From assembly GCA_963693315.1 (NCBI GenBank), contig OY856186.1:279825491-279889490 (forward strand): a stretch of 64,000 nucleotides of DNA. Reading direction: 5' to 3'. A program made the translations under genes and the position numbers. The notes under the pieces were generated by a model. It did not search any database and was not told where the DNA came from. It saw nothing but the letters and a program-made list of their open reading frames with translations. Below are positions 49,991 to 61,789 of the stretch, in pieces. The stretch is from Diogma glabrata. Taxonomy: Eukaryota > Arthropoda > Insecta > Diptera > Cylindrotomidae. How positions within the stretch are numbered: the first letter of the stretch is position 1; each line of letters starts with the position of its first letter.

Positions 49991-52089
49991 AACTAGGAAA
50001 AACGAATATTGTGATAATAGAACTACCATCGCTATTTGCTGTTTATTCTAGAAGAACGGATATGAGAATTGCCAATATGTTAAGAAGATATCATTCCTCA
50101 AGAATGCATTCACAGAAGGCGAGTTTGCATTTCTTGGAAGTTTGAGTAACCAAATCCTAACAGATGATCAAGGACAATCAAGTTTACCATATTCCCGAAT
50201 TTTGATCGGGGATACGCAACGATGGTCGATCAGAGACAAGCCGAGATTGCATTGGTGAACGCAATATCTGGTTTGTTGCCCCTATAGGCGAAGAAGACCC
50301 GCCAAAGTATTTTTCACCCTACCATGCGCAGCTTTATAGTTATCATGATGTTCTTTGATCAATTCTGTAAAAAAAACGAACCTGAATCGAAGATCACGGC
50401 TTACTACAAAAATTGATTTGATTATTTTTAACATTTATAACTGTATGATTAATTATAAATTAATTTGCTTAATCACTTGCAAAAAGAACTGTTTCAAATG
50501 AAACAGGAAATGAAGCACAAAAAACTACAAAATTCACCTAAAGAGAAACAAAAACTGAAAAACCCCACTGCACACAGAAAATATACCTATATACATAAAA
50601 TTAAAATCATTTAATTATTTATTTTTTTATTAATTAAAATTTATCTATGTTATTTATTAAAATTTATTTATTTATTTTATTTATGGGTAGTTCTACATAC
50701 TTAGAAAGAAAATGGAGCTCATTACGGCACGGTCATTTTTGTGCACATAAGTTCTTGCAAGTAGTTTTAGTTAAAGTTGATGACGTTCTTTCAACCATCT
50801 GAATGTAGTAAGTAAAAAAATACATCAATCAAAAAAAATATTCTTCTTACCCCCAAATTGAAATAAATATTTCCTTCAAACACTGAAACACATTATATCA
50901 AAATACAAAATAAACATTTATCCAAGTCTAATCTCGCTTTTAAAGCTTCCAGGGGACTGAGACCAGGGGACTGATAATTTTTCAGTATTTCTCCTAAAAA
51001 TGACAAAATTACGTCTAATGAAAAAAATAAACGAATTCTATACAAAAGGGCTACGTATTCATAACGTATAAAACTATAAAATTACCTGTAATTAAAATAC
51101 TTTTCACGAAGATATTTACCAGGGTACTGATAATGTGACTGGACAAAACACGATCTCGCTTGCAATGATGACTGTTTTAATTGATAAAACTTCGGACTAA
51201 GCAAAAGACTTGCAATATTATATTTATTGTACTTTAAATAATTCCGTGACGAGCGATACTTGATCGAAATTTGAATTCCCAATATTTTCAATGTGTTTTG
51301 ATTTGGCAGGAGAATGATAAAAAATTCGAAGGACAAAATTTAATAGGATATATCTGAAATGAAATATAGAGTAATTTTATGATTATTTAATATTTACACA
51401 TTGATAACGCATTATTATTAAAAATTATTACTGCAGTGTCTCTACACACTTAGAATCATTGATTATTTAGTTTACCAGCTTTGAATTTCAAAAAGGGACA
51501 CACCAGGAGACTGATAATTTTACGTTTTAAATCATATTTTTTGTTAGAAATATATTTCGAAACGGGTTTATTATGGGGGTCATGCTCAACATAGTTGAGG
51601 TTTACAAATTTCATTTAAAATTTTTTTTTTTTTATCAACTTTTTTCTTAAATATAAAAGACTGCCCATGTCAGAACCGTAAACAAAAACCTGTACCAAAA
51701 ACTAAAGATATTGTAGAAGAAGAGCCGAAGAGGAAGATCAAACTCGCGATCTCTCACCAGCAACAACATGGTCTAGTCTAGAATAAATTTAGGTCTAAAA
51801 ATCCTAAAATATACTTTCTAGTACCCTCCACATAATGAAAGAGACTCAGCATCTGGTTTAGAATCAGCCTAAATATCTGTTATCAACCAACCAAATGCTG
51901 AGTTCTCCCATCCCTAAACTAAAAAAAAATAAACAAAAGAAAGAAAAGTTAAAGCTAATATCGTTGCTGGAAGCAGATCACGAGTTCTAACCCCCAGATT
52001 CGGTCTCTTTAGAAAACCTACTAAAGAAGCACCATTTTCCAATTTTATGTTATTCGAGCACTCATTTCACCCCTTAAAATAGTATTCAT
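49991..52089. other. Non-coding DNA with a possible coding relic
   Basis: Mostly AT-rich. A less AT-rich piece (about 50110-50340) is open on the plus strand for about 54 codons (FLGSLSNQILTDDQG, then GDTQRWSIRDKPRLHW) before a stop; I do not recognise it. The motif CCAGGGGACTGATAATT or close variants occurs at about 50945-50980, 51118 and 51505, suggesting an old repeat. Nothing else can be supported. Confidence 0.4.
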
Positions 52090-52980
52090 AAATTCAAATG
52101 TATATAATTTGAATAGCGTTCTTCCTCGATTATTTTTTTTTGCACTGTTTTTGAGTTATTGTCAAAAAAATGCAAAATTCAGACCGTTCTCCCCCCCCCC
52201 CCCCTGCGTTTTGACACTGATTAACAGAAAAATCTGAAAAAATTCACAATCTAGGAAGTTTGGTTTTGAATGAAAATTATAGCGAAGTCTCAAATAATTA
52301 TACTTCTATGTGTTTAAGGGACGGGGGTAGATAGGGTAAAAAAACATTTTTGTCCCAAGCGAGTCATATGAAAGAGCACCTAATTTAGAAATTATTGCAA
52401 TATTTTTTAGAATTTTGCGCTGCACAGTTTTTGAGTTATTGTAAAAAACACGCAACTTTCAGACGTTTCGACACGTAAAAATTCACAGAGTTAGCAATTT
52501 CGGTAAATTTTGAATGAAATTCATAGCGAAGTCTGAAATAATTATATTTCTGGGTGTTTAGGGGACGGGGGTGGAGAGGGTAAAAGAATATCTTTTTTGA
52601 TCCAAGCGAGTCATTTGAAAGAGCACCTAATTTAGAAATCATTGGAATTTTTTTTAGAATTTTGCGGTGCACAGTTTTTGAGTTATTTTAAAAAAAGTGT
52701 AACTTCAGACCATTCCAACCCCTATGTTACGTCGATGATATTGACAGAAAAATTTGTAAAAATTCACAGAGACAGGAAGATTGATAAATTTTGAATGAAA
52801 AGCATAGCGAAGTCTCAAACAATTATATTTCTGTGTGTTTAGGGGATGGGTGTGGGGAGAGTAAAAAAAACCCATTTTTGACCCAAAAGAGTGGGGTATC
52901 ATATGAAGGAGCACTCTCCATCCCCCTAAATTTCGACACTTGATTGACCGAAAAAAAAGAATCAAATTTAAACCATTTAC
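52090..52980. repeat. Tandem repeat of about 250-280 bp
   Basis: The phrase CAGTTTTTGAGTTATT (first copy CTGTTTTTGAG) occurs at about 52144, 52424 and 52671. It is followed in each copy by CAGAC(C/G), AAAATTCACA, TTTTGAATGAAA, CATAGCGAAGTCT and a GGG(A/G)CGGGGGT block. Copies have clear indels; the first contains a 14-C run (52191-52204). About three and a half copies. Confidence 0.88.
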
Positions 52981-53594
52981 AAGCTGGTGTAATTAAATCT
53001 TTCTTGAGTTACCATAAACAGGTATGGATAAGATTTACCCTGAAGCAACATTTTTGGTGTGATTTTTGATCAATGTATATATGTATGTGATTGTCATTTA
53101 CTGTTGACATTTACGATTAAACATTTATTTATTTTGTTATGCGTCTATGGCCTGGCAATGTAAAGACATTACAACACAACTTTTAGTCAATTATTTTTGA
53201 TATTGATCTTTTACATTTACGGAACCCTTGGCGAGCGAATTTTATCGCATATGTCTGACTTTTTTTCTTTGTTGTTTTTATTATTTTCGATTTTTTCCTT
53301 TGGATCCCCTTAGTTGAGGTGAAATATGTCGATCAGAACTGAAAGCTGCATTATACAGACAAGGCTACGTTATGCAGAAGGGCACCACTTATCCAGACAT
53401 ATATACCATTGAGCAAATTCAAGTTTGACCAATCTTAGGCATGGTAAGTGTTACACCATGATCCAGCCCAGTGAAAAAAGTTAAAGGAAATAGTAGGAAA
53501 ATGTGTTCATACGGCGGAAAGTAGCGGTGTATTTGGTTAGGGACCCCTTTATGATTATTTCGGAACTCCCTGATAGATACAGAATCGTATAGGG
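52981..53594. other. Non-coding spacer
   Basis: No gene or clear repeat seen; a less AT-rich patch at about 53300-53600 has no long open frame. Confidence 0.45.
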
Positions 53595-53597
53595 TTA

Positions 53598-53791
53598 CAC
53601 TGAAAGAAAAAAGCCGGTCACTACAACCTGTTTTGTGCCAACCGAATGTTTTATGTCACAATAACCTCGAATTCGGTTGTTGTTTCTTCAAATTTGGTTT
53701 TTAAAAAAAGACAACCGAATTTGAGAGGTTATTGTGACACAAAACATTCGGTTGGCAAAAAAAAGGTTGTATTAATATTTTTCGTTCAGTG
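53598..53791. mobile_element. 194-bp foldback MITE with TTA target duplication
   Basis: Almost the whole element is two inverted arms. The left begins CACTGAAAGAAAAAAG and the complemented right CACTGAACGAAAAATA; both share TGCCAACCGAATGTTTT and GTCACAATAACCTC. The flanks are TTA on both sides (53595-53597, 53792-53794). A 3-bp TTA duplication points to PIF/Harbinger-type mobilisation, which is inference because no transposase is present. The loop is about 20 bp. Confidence 0.88.
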
Positions 53792-53794
53792 TTA

Positions 53795-55195
53795 TTCGCT
53801 ATTCACTACCTGCGGTTCCACTTGGTAGCTATAACAATAAAAGCCTCAGTAACTGTTAGTCAAATGCACGAGCGTATTGCTGAACCATTGCACATGTTGT
53901 ACAGAATAATCTTCTGCCCCGAAACTTACTTTGAAGTAACTTTGGCAAATGCAAGATTACAGTGCAAATAATGAGTTTTTCAATTTTTTTAAATTTTAAA
54001 TTTCTATATTTAATTTCCTATTGCTCCTTCCTAATTCATACTTTCTAATTTGATATCTTGTCATAATTTACCATTTATCATGACCGAGTCTAGCGAGCTG
54101 AGTGATTTTTATGCAGCTTTAATATCTGATCCGGCTTTTACTCCTTATTAGGAGAATTATTTTCTCGAACGTAAGGTTGGTCCAAAATCTAGTTTATTTA
54201 TACTTCAATAACTTGGTTGCCTGGCATTTCATTTTGATATGAATCGAAACATAAGCTTTTATTATACAGTTTAGAGTTTAGTACAGCTTAAAAATTTTGA
54301 TCTTCTGATTTGATACTTTGAGTTAAATTTTTTTTTTTTTGATGTTTGTCTGTAGTTTACATGCAGAGATGCTGTCTTTTTTAAATGTTTAATATCTTTA
54401 TCTATTTTGACATGCAGCATTTTTTAAAAATCTTATATGTCAAGTCGGCATCTATATGGTATGGAATTATTTACTTTTAAGGGGATATTGAACAAAATGC
54501 TGGGAGGTTGTATGAATTACCTAATTATACAAATAATTAGTCTCTGTCAATGTCTAATGACAGTTATCTTGTTATAGAAAATTATCCGCATAGTGATTTC
54601 AGAGCGGTCAATGTGTTTTCGACTAAGCTCAGTGGTGTCGTGGGGAGTCTGAAATATGTGTGGATCAGTTTTAGACCGCATAAAGAAAAAATTGGGAAGC
54701 CAGAAATTTTCTGCAAAACAACAATAATATATAGAATAGAAATAAACAAAAGAAATCGGATTATAATTTTAAAAAAAGTACATCATTGTTAATTCACCCT
54801 TATTGCAATCCACATTCTTACCTACCCACCATCACATTCTTACCTACCCACCTCAAAGAACTTCACTTTCTTTTAGCTCATAATTCACGAATCATGAAAG
54901 AAAACACAATTAAGTAAGATTAGAATGTAGGGGAACATATATCTAGTATTTATTATTAATTATTATTATCAAAAAAAAATTGTTATTATTCCATTTTTAT
55001 ATTTAAATTATTTATATAAATTTATATAAAAACAAAGAAAAATATACTCATCCGTTGATTTGGTGTCGCTGATTATTTTGTTGATTGTGAGATATTCTTT
55101 TTGTTGGTGACGAAATATGATTTTGATTATAAAATATATTAAGTAAATGACTTATTTAAATCAGCCATAAAAATTCAAAATTTTGTTATGATTTG
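53795..55195. other. AT-rich non-coding DNA
   Basis: Contains a short direct repeat CACATTCTTACCTACCCACC (twice, about 54810-54853). Open frames here (54550-54792 and others) show no recognisable family. No supported gene. Confidence 0.45.
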
Positions 55196-55320
55196 ATTAT
55201 TTAATTTTATATATTATTTATGTAAAAATATATTATTTATATAAAGATATATTATTTATGTAAAGTTTATTATTTATGTAAAATTGATTATTTATGTAAA
55301 GTTTTTTTCATTTATTAATT
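55196..55320. repeat. Degenerate ~20-bp tandem repeat
   Basis: About six units of TTATTTATGTAAAATATA-type sequence. Confidence 0.85.
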
Positions 55321-55409
55321 AGTTTGACGACAACCTAATTTATGATCAAATGATCTAATGCACTTCATTGATTTTTTTAATTTTGCACTTATATTTTGAA
55401 TTTACTATG

Positions 55410-56840
55410 AATGTTTGTAGCGATTGACTATTTCGAATATTTCTCTAAAAGTAGGAATATTCATATATTAAGAAATTTCTTAATAATTTGCCAATTTGTT
55501 TTAACGCAGGCTTTTTTTTATTGAAGGAAAGGATATAAAAGTTTTTATGTATGTAATTTTAGTTCGTTGCCCTTGAACAACACAGCTGTTCAAATTTATT
55601 GAGTTTTTAGAAAAGTTGTTTGATCAGATGATATATGTAGATTGTAAAAGTTTAAATGTATAATTTTTATTACGATGAAAGCGACAAAAAAGAAAGAAAC
55701 AAAAACATGGAAAATGCTATTTTTCTCCGAACATTTTTAGATTCGGGGTCATTATGTAAAATAAAATTAAACAATTAAGTTGTTATCAGTAGTGTATTGT
55801 GCCACAAGTGTTTTAAATTTTAATTGTTTTGACTAATTAATTGTTAGTTAAATTTGTAAAATCAATCTATTTTTTTGTTTTAAAACTAGTTAAAATGTTC
55901 GTGGCATTTAAATTGAATTTTGTATATGAAGATTTTTTTTTGTTGCAATATAAAAAATAAAACAAATAAAGAAAATACAAAGTTCAACATTTTTGATTTA
56001 TTATAGTTTGGCATTATATTATATTATAATTGGCATTTTATTATATTTGGCATAGTTTTGTATTTTAAATTATGAGCGTGCTTGATTGTTCATTATTCCA
56101 CACCATTTATTGGAAAATAATTAAATCGATGGCGGTTAAGAAGAGTAAAAGATGATTGTTATTGGAATCTAAGAAATTGTGTTCAATAAGCGCATACAAA
56201 TATAGCTCGTCATCAATATTTGAAAGTGATAGATTTTTTTTTCAACGCGAGACATATATATACAAGGTAGTACTTGAGGACACTTGTATTATGATATTGA
56301 TTTGGAAGGTCAAAAGTTTGATGTTGTTGGTCAACTACAGTATAATTTCGACTCTTCTTTATATGGATATAATACTGGATATAAATTCGTGGTTCTATAC
56401 AATGGAATTTTGTGACAAAATTCGTTAGGCATTAACTATCTCACATCAAGCTTAGGGAAATAAAATGCTTTGTTAAGGAACAATGGCTGATAGTTGTGGG
56501 TTGGAAAATTTGAAAAAAACTACATGTATAGAATGGAAAAAGACGAAGATCATCTGATTGTTGTGCATATACATATCGAACTAATAATGAGGTGCATACA
56601 ATTTATCTTAGTAAGAAGTGGATCATCATATACAATTTATAATGTAAGCTTTATATTTATTTTATATAATTTTTTGTTCTTGCATAATTCGTCCTAATTT
56701 ATTATTAAATTATTATTTCTTGTTAGCTAAATTTTTGGTTAGTGATTTCTGTGGTTTGAAAAATTAGTGTAAATAAGAGATTTTCCAGGGTCAGGGCTTG
56801 CGAGTTATTTTTAAATAGTCCAAATCTCTACATGTTTATA
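55410..56840. repeat. Inverted duplication, right arm
   Basis: Pairs with 49265-49990 in reverse complement: about 55410-55500 with 49890-49985, 55611-55690 with 49690-49760, 55780-55805 with 49590-49610, and 56765-56840 with 49270-49350. Coordinate sums are about 105370-105390 for the first three and about 106110 for the last. This arm therefore holds roughly 0.73 kb absent from the left arm, between about 55860 and 56760. Small open frames in that extra part (56156-56428, 56494-56697) are unrecognised. Confidence 0.72.
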
Positions 56841-57911
56841 GCAATGGATTATTTTATTTTATATCTGTGAGAAGTTATAATTTATGATTTTTATATATAA
56901 AAGATTTTTTTCATGTCATTTTATTCCAATTGTTAAACAACACAAATCATTAATGTTATATGGAAAGTACAATGAAAACAAGATCTGCTATATTATTATT
57001 ATAACTAAATTCGGCAATATTGAAAAACAGTTACCGTTATCTTCAAATTTTAGATTCAAGTTTTTACAAATATATTGTAATTCAATTTATATTTAATTAT
57101 TTGATTTTAAATAAAATGGAGAAAAAATAGAAACCAGTTTCACTTCAACTTGCAATTTTTCTTCCTATGATAACTAGATGATTGAGTTGTTGAGTTGTTT
57201 GGCCGCCAGTGAAAACAATTAGTGCATTTCATCGTTAGGTAAGCTAAATTTTGTTAACCCTCTAATGACCAAGGTCTTTCTGGTTAACATTAGAGGAATT
57301 AAGTTGTGAATAGCGTCACAAACTCAATCAAGTGATCACTAAAGAGTTACGATGCGGAACTGATCGTCATTAAAAAATAAGAGTTTAGAACCTACATCAA
57401 ACTCACTTTGATTCGATCGGTCGACACGGCACTATAATTTAATTAACGAAAGTAATTATAACAACAGAACGCTTTTTATCTTCATTTTTTCCTCGAAAAC
57501 TAACTAAATAATTTTTCTCGTGTTCTGAATTTTCGCAAGTCGCAAAATATATTGTACAAAATATATAATAAAATTAATTCGTTTATTGATTTTTCACTTA
57601 TATAAGTCAATAGAACATTATTATATATAAGTTTGATGGACTTTTTCAATCATGTATTAATAACTCACTTTGTTTTTCTTTTCAATTATACAATTTTTTT
57701 TTTTTTATTAATTAGTTAGACATGTTTAGCACACTAAATATGAAATATTCATTATTCAGACTCTTTGAATATCCGAAGATACCATGTCAACTAGAAAGGA
57801 AGGAGATGGGGAAAATGAAAGGAAAATTTATTTAATTAAAACAATATTTTCCATTCTCTCGCACTTTTTTAACTAATGGCTGAAAAAGAGCGAGGAAAGG
57901 AAAACAACTGT
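56841..57911. other. AT-rich spacer
   Basis: No gene. A 9-bp hairpin CCTCTAATG / CATTAGAGG lies near 57260-57297. Confidence 0.45.
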
Positions 57912-57985
57912 ACAATACTTACCTGTATTGACAATACTTACCTGTAACAATCCTTACCTACCTTAACAATACTTACCTATATTGT
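57912..57985. repeat. Short degenerate repeat with donor-like motifs
   Basis: CAATACTTACCTGT-type units occur about four times. On the minus strand this gives ACAGGTAAGT twice, identical to the consensus 5' splice site, plus two near matches. Confidence 0.85.
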
Positions 57986-58029
57986 ATTGTAATAATAAAT
58001 AAATAAATAAATAAATAAATTATTTTAAA

Positions 58030-58368
58030 CTATACTAATTTTTTTAAATGGCGATTGACATTTTCTTTAAATGTCTGAGAGGTAAATTCATCGGGAAATA
58101 ATTTGGCCACTCTATTGAAGTAATCGTTCTGGAAGGACATAGTTCTACATCGAGATATTTTGACAGCAAATGGGTGGGATGACTCTGAAGTTCTTGTTCG
58201 TCGATTGTACTGCGCACTTAATGGAAGGATATTTTGTATTTCATTTGAAGAGAATTCGCTAAAGTTATATTTATAGTAGATTGACAATTCAGCCACATTT
58301 CTTCGGTGCTGGAGTGAGTCAAGCTGATCAGTTAGTTCTGTATTATCAATCAACCGTATCGCCTTTCT
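58030..58368 (-). pseudogene. LINE ORF2 C-terminal part
   Basis: Reads from the codons shared with the target duplication (RKAI) into RLIDNTELTDQLDSLQHRRN, then SIYYKYNFSEFSS and KLFPDEFTSQTF, to a stop at 58030-58032. The L-x-x-R-R-x-x-x-x-L-x-x-x-Y-K pattern and the closing N-R-H-L typify the tail after the RT domain in Jockey/CR1-group elements. It continues directly from the RT piece ending at 61790, in the same strand and with matching residues. It encodes no catalytic residue by itself. Confidence 0.88.
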
Positions 58369-58523
58369 GGGTAGTGAAATCCGAAATTCTACGTCCACGC
58401 CGTGCTACCTGGGTAATGCTAACAGAATTAGGTTGGTGTAGTTGAGAGGGGCAGAGTAAATACTGCTTATACTCAATGATTCTGCACCATGGCGAGTCAT
58501 TGGCGCCACAAAACCAATGCAAC

Positions 58524-58687
58524 TCAAGCGTCTGTTCTCCATGTTAGGGGCTGCTTGGAGCGGGCGTCTGTCTTGGATCAAGCGGCTCGCTATATAAACG
58601 TGTAGCAAGCGTCTGTTCTCCATGTTAGGGGCGGTTTGTAGCGGGCGTCTGTCTTGGATCAAGCGGCTCGCTATATAAATATGTAAA
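58524..58687 (+). promoter_or_regulatory. Two 82-bp tandem units in the RTE 5' UTR, each with TATATAAA
   Basis: Units start CAAGCGTCTGTTCTCCATG at 58524 and 58606, with only a few differences between them. Each ends in GGCTCGCTATATAAA. The placement about 100-200 bp upstream of the ORF suggests duplicated internal promoter or UTR monomers (inference). Confidence 0.7.
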
Positions 58688-58788
58688 AAGGTTGTTTCTG
58701 GTGACCTAAAGATGCAGAACGAACCCATTCACGAAAATTTGGGTTGGGCGAAGGGCTAACACCCCATTTCCGTAAAAAACTACTTGTC

Positions 58789-61773
58789 ATGAATTCTGTA
58801 CACAGGCCTCGGATTATCTCGGATTCACTATTAGAACGACCTCGGAAACTGTACCCGGACTACGATTTAAAAATGGGAACCTGGAACGTGCTAAGCCTTA
58901 GAAGACCAGGAGATCTACTGAAACTTACAAACCAAATCAATAGCTATACACTGGATATAGTGGCGTTACAAGAACTAAGATGGCCAGGGAGTGGAATCCA
59001 CGAAACAGCCAAAGGATACACTCTCTACTATTGCGATCATGAAAACGGAGGAGAATTTGGAGTTGGCTTTCTCACACATCGTCGCGTGAATCAACATGTT
59101 ATCGACTTTCGCCCAATTAATATGCGGATATGCACAATGAGAATCCGCACGCAAAAATTTAATGTAACGATCATCAATGTTCATGCACCTACTGAAGACA
59201 AAGCAGATGACATTAAAGACCTGTTCTTCCTAGAACTCGAAGAAGTCATCAATAACATCCCGCGGCACGATATACAAATCGTGGTAGGTGACTTCAATGC
59301 GCAAATTGGTAGAAGTGCAGAACTTAAAACACATGTCGGCCCTAACAGCTTGCATCATGCTAGTAACAATAACGGCTTTCGCACAGCTGAACTGGCTATG
59401 ATGTATGATCTAGTAATATCTAGCACTTTCTTTCCTCATAAGAGAATCCACAAAGCAACGTGGAAATCAAATGATGGAAGAACTGAAAATCAAATCGATC
59501 ACGTCATGATTTCTAAGAGACACTCTACAAGTGTAACTGACGTTCGATCATACAGAGGTGCTGATATGGACACCGATCATATGCTTGTCATCTTTAAGTA
59601 TAAGTGCAAATTATCATCTACATTTAATAGGCAAGCAAAAAAGACCGTGCGCTGGAATGTCGAAGCATTTAAACACCTGGAAACACTGAATAGATATCAG
59701 GAAATTGTAACGCAAAACATAGAAGAGCATGACATCCCATCTGAGATGCCATTAAACATACAAGAAGAATGGCAAACGCTTCAATCAACCATCATATCCG
59801 CAGCACAAACTACAATCGGAAAACGACCACCGAAATCACGTAACGAATGGTTTGATGACGAGTGCCGCGAAAGCATTGAGCACAAACAAAAACTGCGAGA
59901 AAAATGGTTAACAAGAAACACCCGAAGCTCCCAAACTGATTATCTATGCGCCAGAAAAGCCTCAGCAAAACTCCTACGGAAAAAGAAACGCGAACACACG
60001 AAGAGCTGTATCGAAAACATCAACCAACATGCGGCTAATGGAAATTCGAAAGAGTGTTTTGCCAATGCGCGGAATCTGACAAAAGATTTCCACCCAAGAT
60101 CTACAGCCATCAAAAATGGAAACAACGAGCTTACAACAAGTGAACGTGATGTGCTGGAAGTATGGCGATCCCACTTTCAAGACCTACTGAATAGGACGAA
60201 CGAAGTTCATCCTATTCGAGCAATTGCTCCGTCAAGTGAGGAGATTTTTGTCCCTTACCCAACAATAGAAGAAGTGGAAGCTGCCATCAAAAAATTAAAA
60301 AATGGCAAATCACCAGGTATCGATGGAATCCCTGCATAACTACTTAAGAATGGAGGAGCAGCTCTGGTCTCACGTATATATGATCTGATTCTTGCAATCT
60401 GGGACCAAGAAGAACTACCTGCTGAGTGGAAAACAGCTCTCATTGTTCCGCTACATAAAAAAGGTGACCGCCTAAAGTGTGCAAATTATCGTGGAATCGC
60501 ACTGTTGAACACTGTATATAAAATACTAGCTAATGTCGTACTCGCTCGGCTCATCCCGTTTGCCGAATCTATCATCGGCGACTATCAGTGTGGTTTTCGT
60601 CCCAACCGTTCAACCACAGATCAATGTTTTACCTTAAGGATGATTCTGGAAAAATGTTGGGAGTACAACATCAGCATTCACCAGCTCTACGTTGATTTCA
60701 AGCAAGCATATGATAGCATCATCCGCGACAACCTTTGGTCTGCACTCATATGCCTTGGTATTCCAGAGAAACTTGTTTCTCTGTGCAAACTCACAACATC
60801 GGGATCAAACTGTAGAATAGTAATCGAAGGATCAGTTTCTGACTCTTTTGATATAACATCAGGTGTTCGACAAGGTGATGCACTCGCACCCGTACTATTT
60901 AATTTGGCGCTTGAGTACGCGATAAGAAAAAGCCGCATTGAGACACAAAACTGTATATTTAACAAATCTAGTCAAATTCTTGGCTATGCAGATGATATTG
61001 TGCTTCTCGGACGTAGAACAAGCGATATCAAGGATAGTCTCTCTCGGCTTGAAAGAAATGCTAAACGACTTGGATTATGCATTAACACCGGCAAGACTAA
61101 ACTATTAACAACATCCAGGAATATACCTCCCGGCAATCTGAATACTGGCGACTATGAAGTGGAACGTGTAGAAAACTTCAAATACCTCGGGTCTGTAATA
61201 ACATCGTCAAGTGACATGCAGGCAGATATTAAAGCTCGTGTCTCAGCCGCATACAGAGTTTTCTACGCATACTCAAAACTTTTGCGATCTAAACATCTTT
61301 CGCAGTCGTGCAAACTCACACTTTACAAAGCATTAATTCGACCTGTGCTTACCTTTGGAAGCGAAAGCTGGACTCTGACTACCTCCGATTGTAGAATTTT
61401 ATCAACATTCGAGAGGAAAGTCATACGAACAATTTATGGTCCATGTAAAGTTGCTGAAAATCAGTATAGAATCCGAATGAATCATGAAATCAGACAGCTT
61501 CTTGGAGGCTGCGATGTAATCGGATTCATTAAATCTAACCGGATTAGATGGTTTGGTCATGTAGAAAGGGCACCATTAGATAGAATGATTAAAAAAGCGT
61601 CCCAACAACAACCAGCTGGTGTTCGTCGAAGAGGAAGACCTAGACAACGCTGGCGTGATGACATCATCCAAGACCTTCGTGATATAGGATGTCGAAACTG
61701 GGGTCAACTGGTCATGGAACGAGACGATTGGAAGCTGATTGCACAGACGGCAAAATCTCTCCATGGGATGTAA
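58789..61773 (+). pseudogene. RTE endonuclease-reverse transcriptase, one nonsense codon
   Basis: A single frame runs from ATG 58789 (upstream in-frame codons reach 58744 but lack an earlier ATG) to the stop at 61771-61773, about 994 codons, broken only by TAA at 60337-60339. The N-terminal APE-type endonuclease shows MGTWNV, LQELRW (catalytic E), VVGDFNAQIG, NQIDHVMIS and DTDHMLV. The RT follows with GKSPGIDGIPA just before the stop, then YRGIALLNTVYK, QCGFRPNRST, VDFKQAYDS, GVRQGDALAPVLF and the catalytic GYADDIVLL. The tail has IRWFGHVER and RRRGRPRQRWRDD, typical of RTE elements. Function: nick the target and prime reverse transcription of its own RNA. It reads opposite to the LINE it is inserted in. 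The downstream half, from an ATG at 60505, stays open for 422 codons but lacks the endonuclease. Confidence 0.95.
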
Positions 61774-61789
61774 ACGCCAGAGAGAGAGA

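Larger units (their letters stand above)
58369..61789 (+). mobile_element. RTE-type LINE, nearly full length
   Basis: A 3.4-kb insertion flanked by a perfect 13-bp target duplication GTATCGCCTTTCT (58356-58368, 61790-61802). It has a 5' untranslated region with a tandem duplication, one endonuclease-plus-RT reading frame, and a very short 3' UTR ending in (AG)n. The single-ORF plan, APE-type endonuclease and C-terminal R-W-x-G-H-V-x-R / R-R-G-R-P-R block are those of the RTE clade. One in-frame stop inactivates it. The clean ends and single lesion suggest a recent insertion. Confidence 0.95.

Noticed and set aside
56156..57096. Small ORFs at 56156, 56494 and 56884
   Set aside because: AT-rich, Ile/Tyr/Phe-heavy translations typical of random open frames in such DNA.
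58405..58728. 107-codon minus-strand ORF with a repeated peptide (ASRLIQDRRPLQ)
   Set aside because: It is the antisense translation of the 82-bp tandem units in the RTE 5' UTR.
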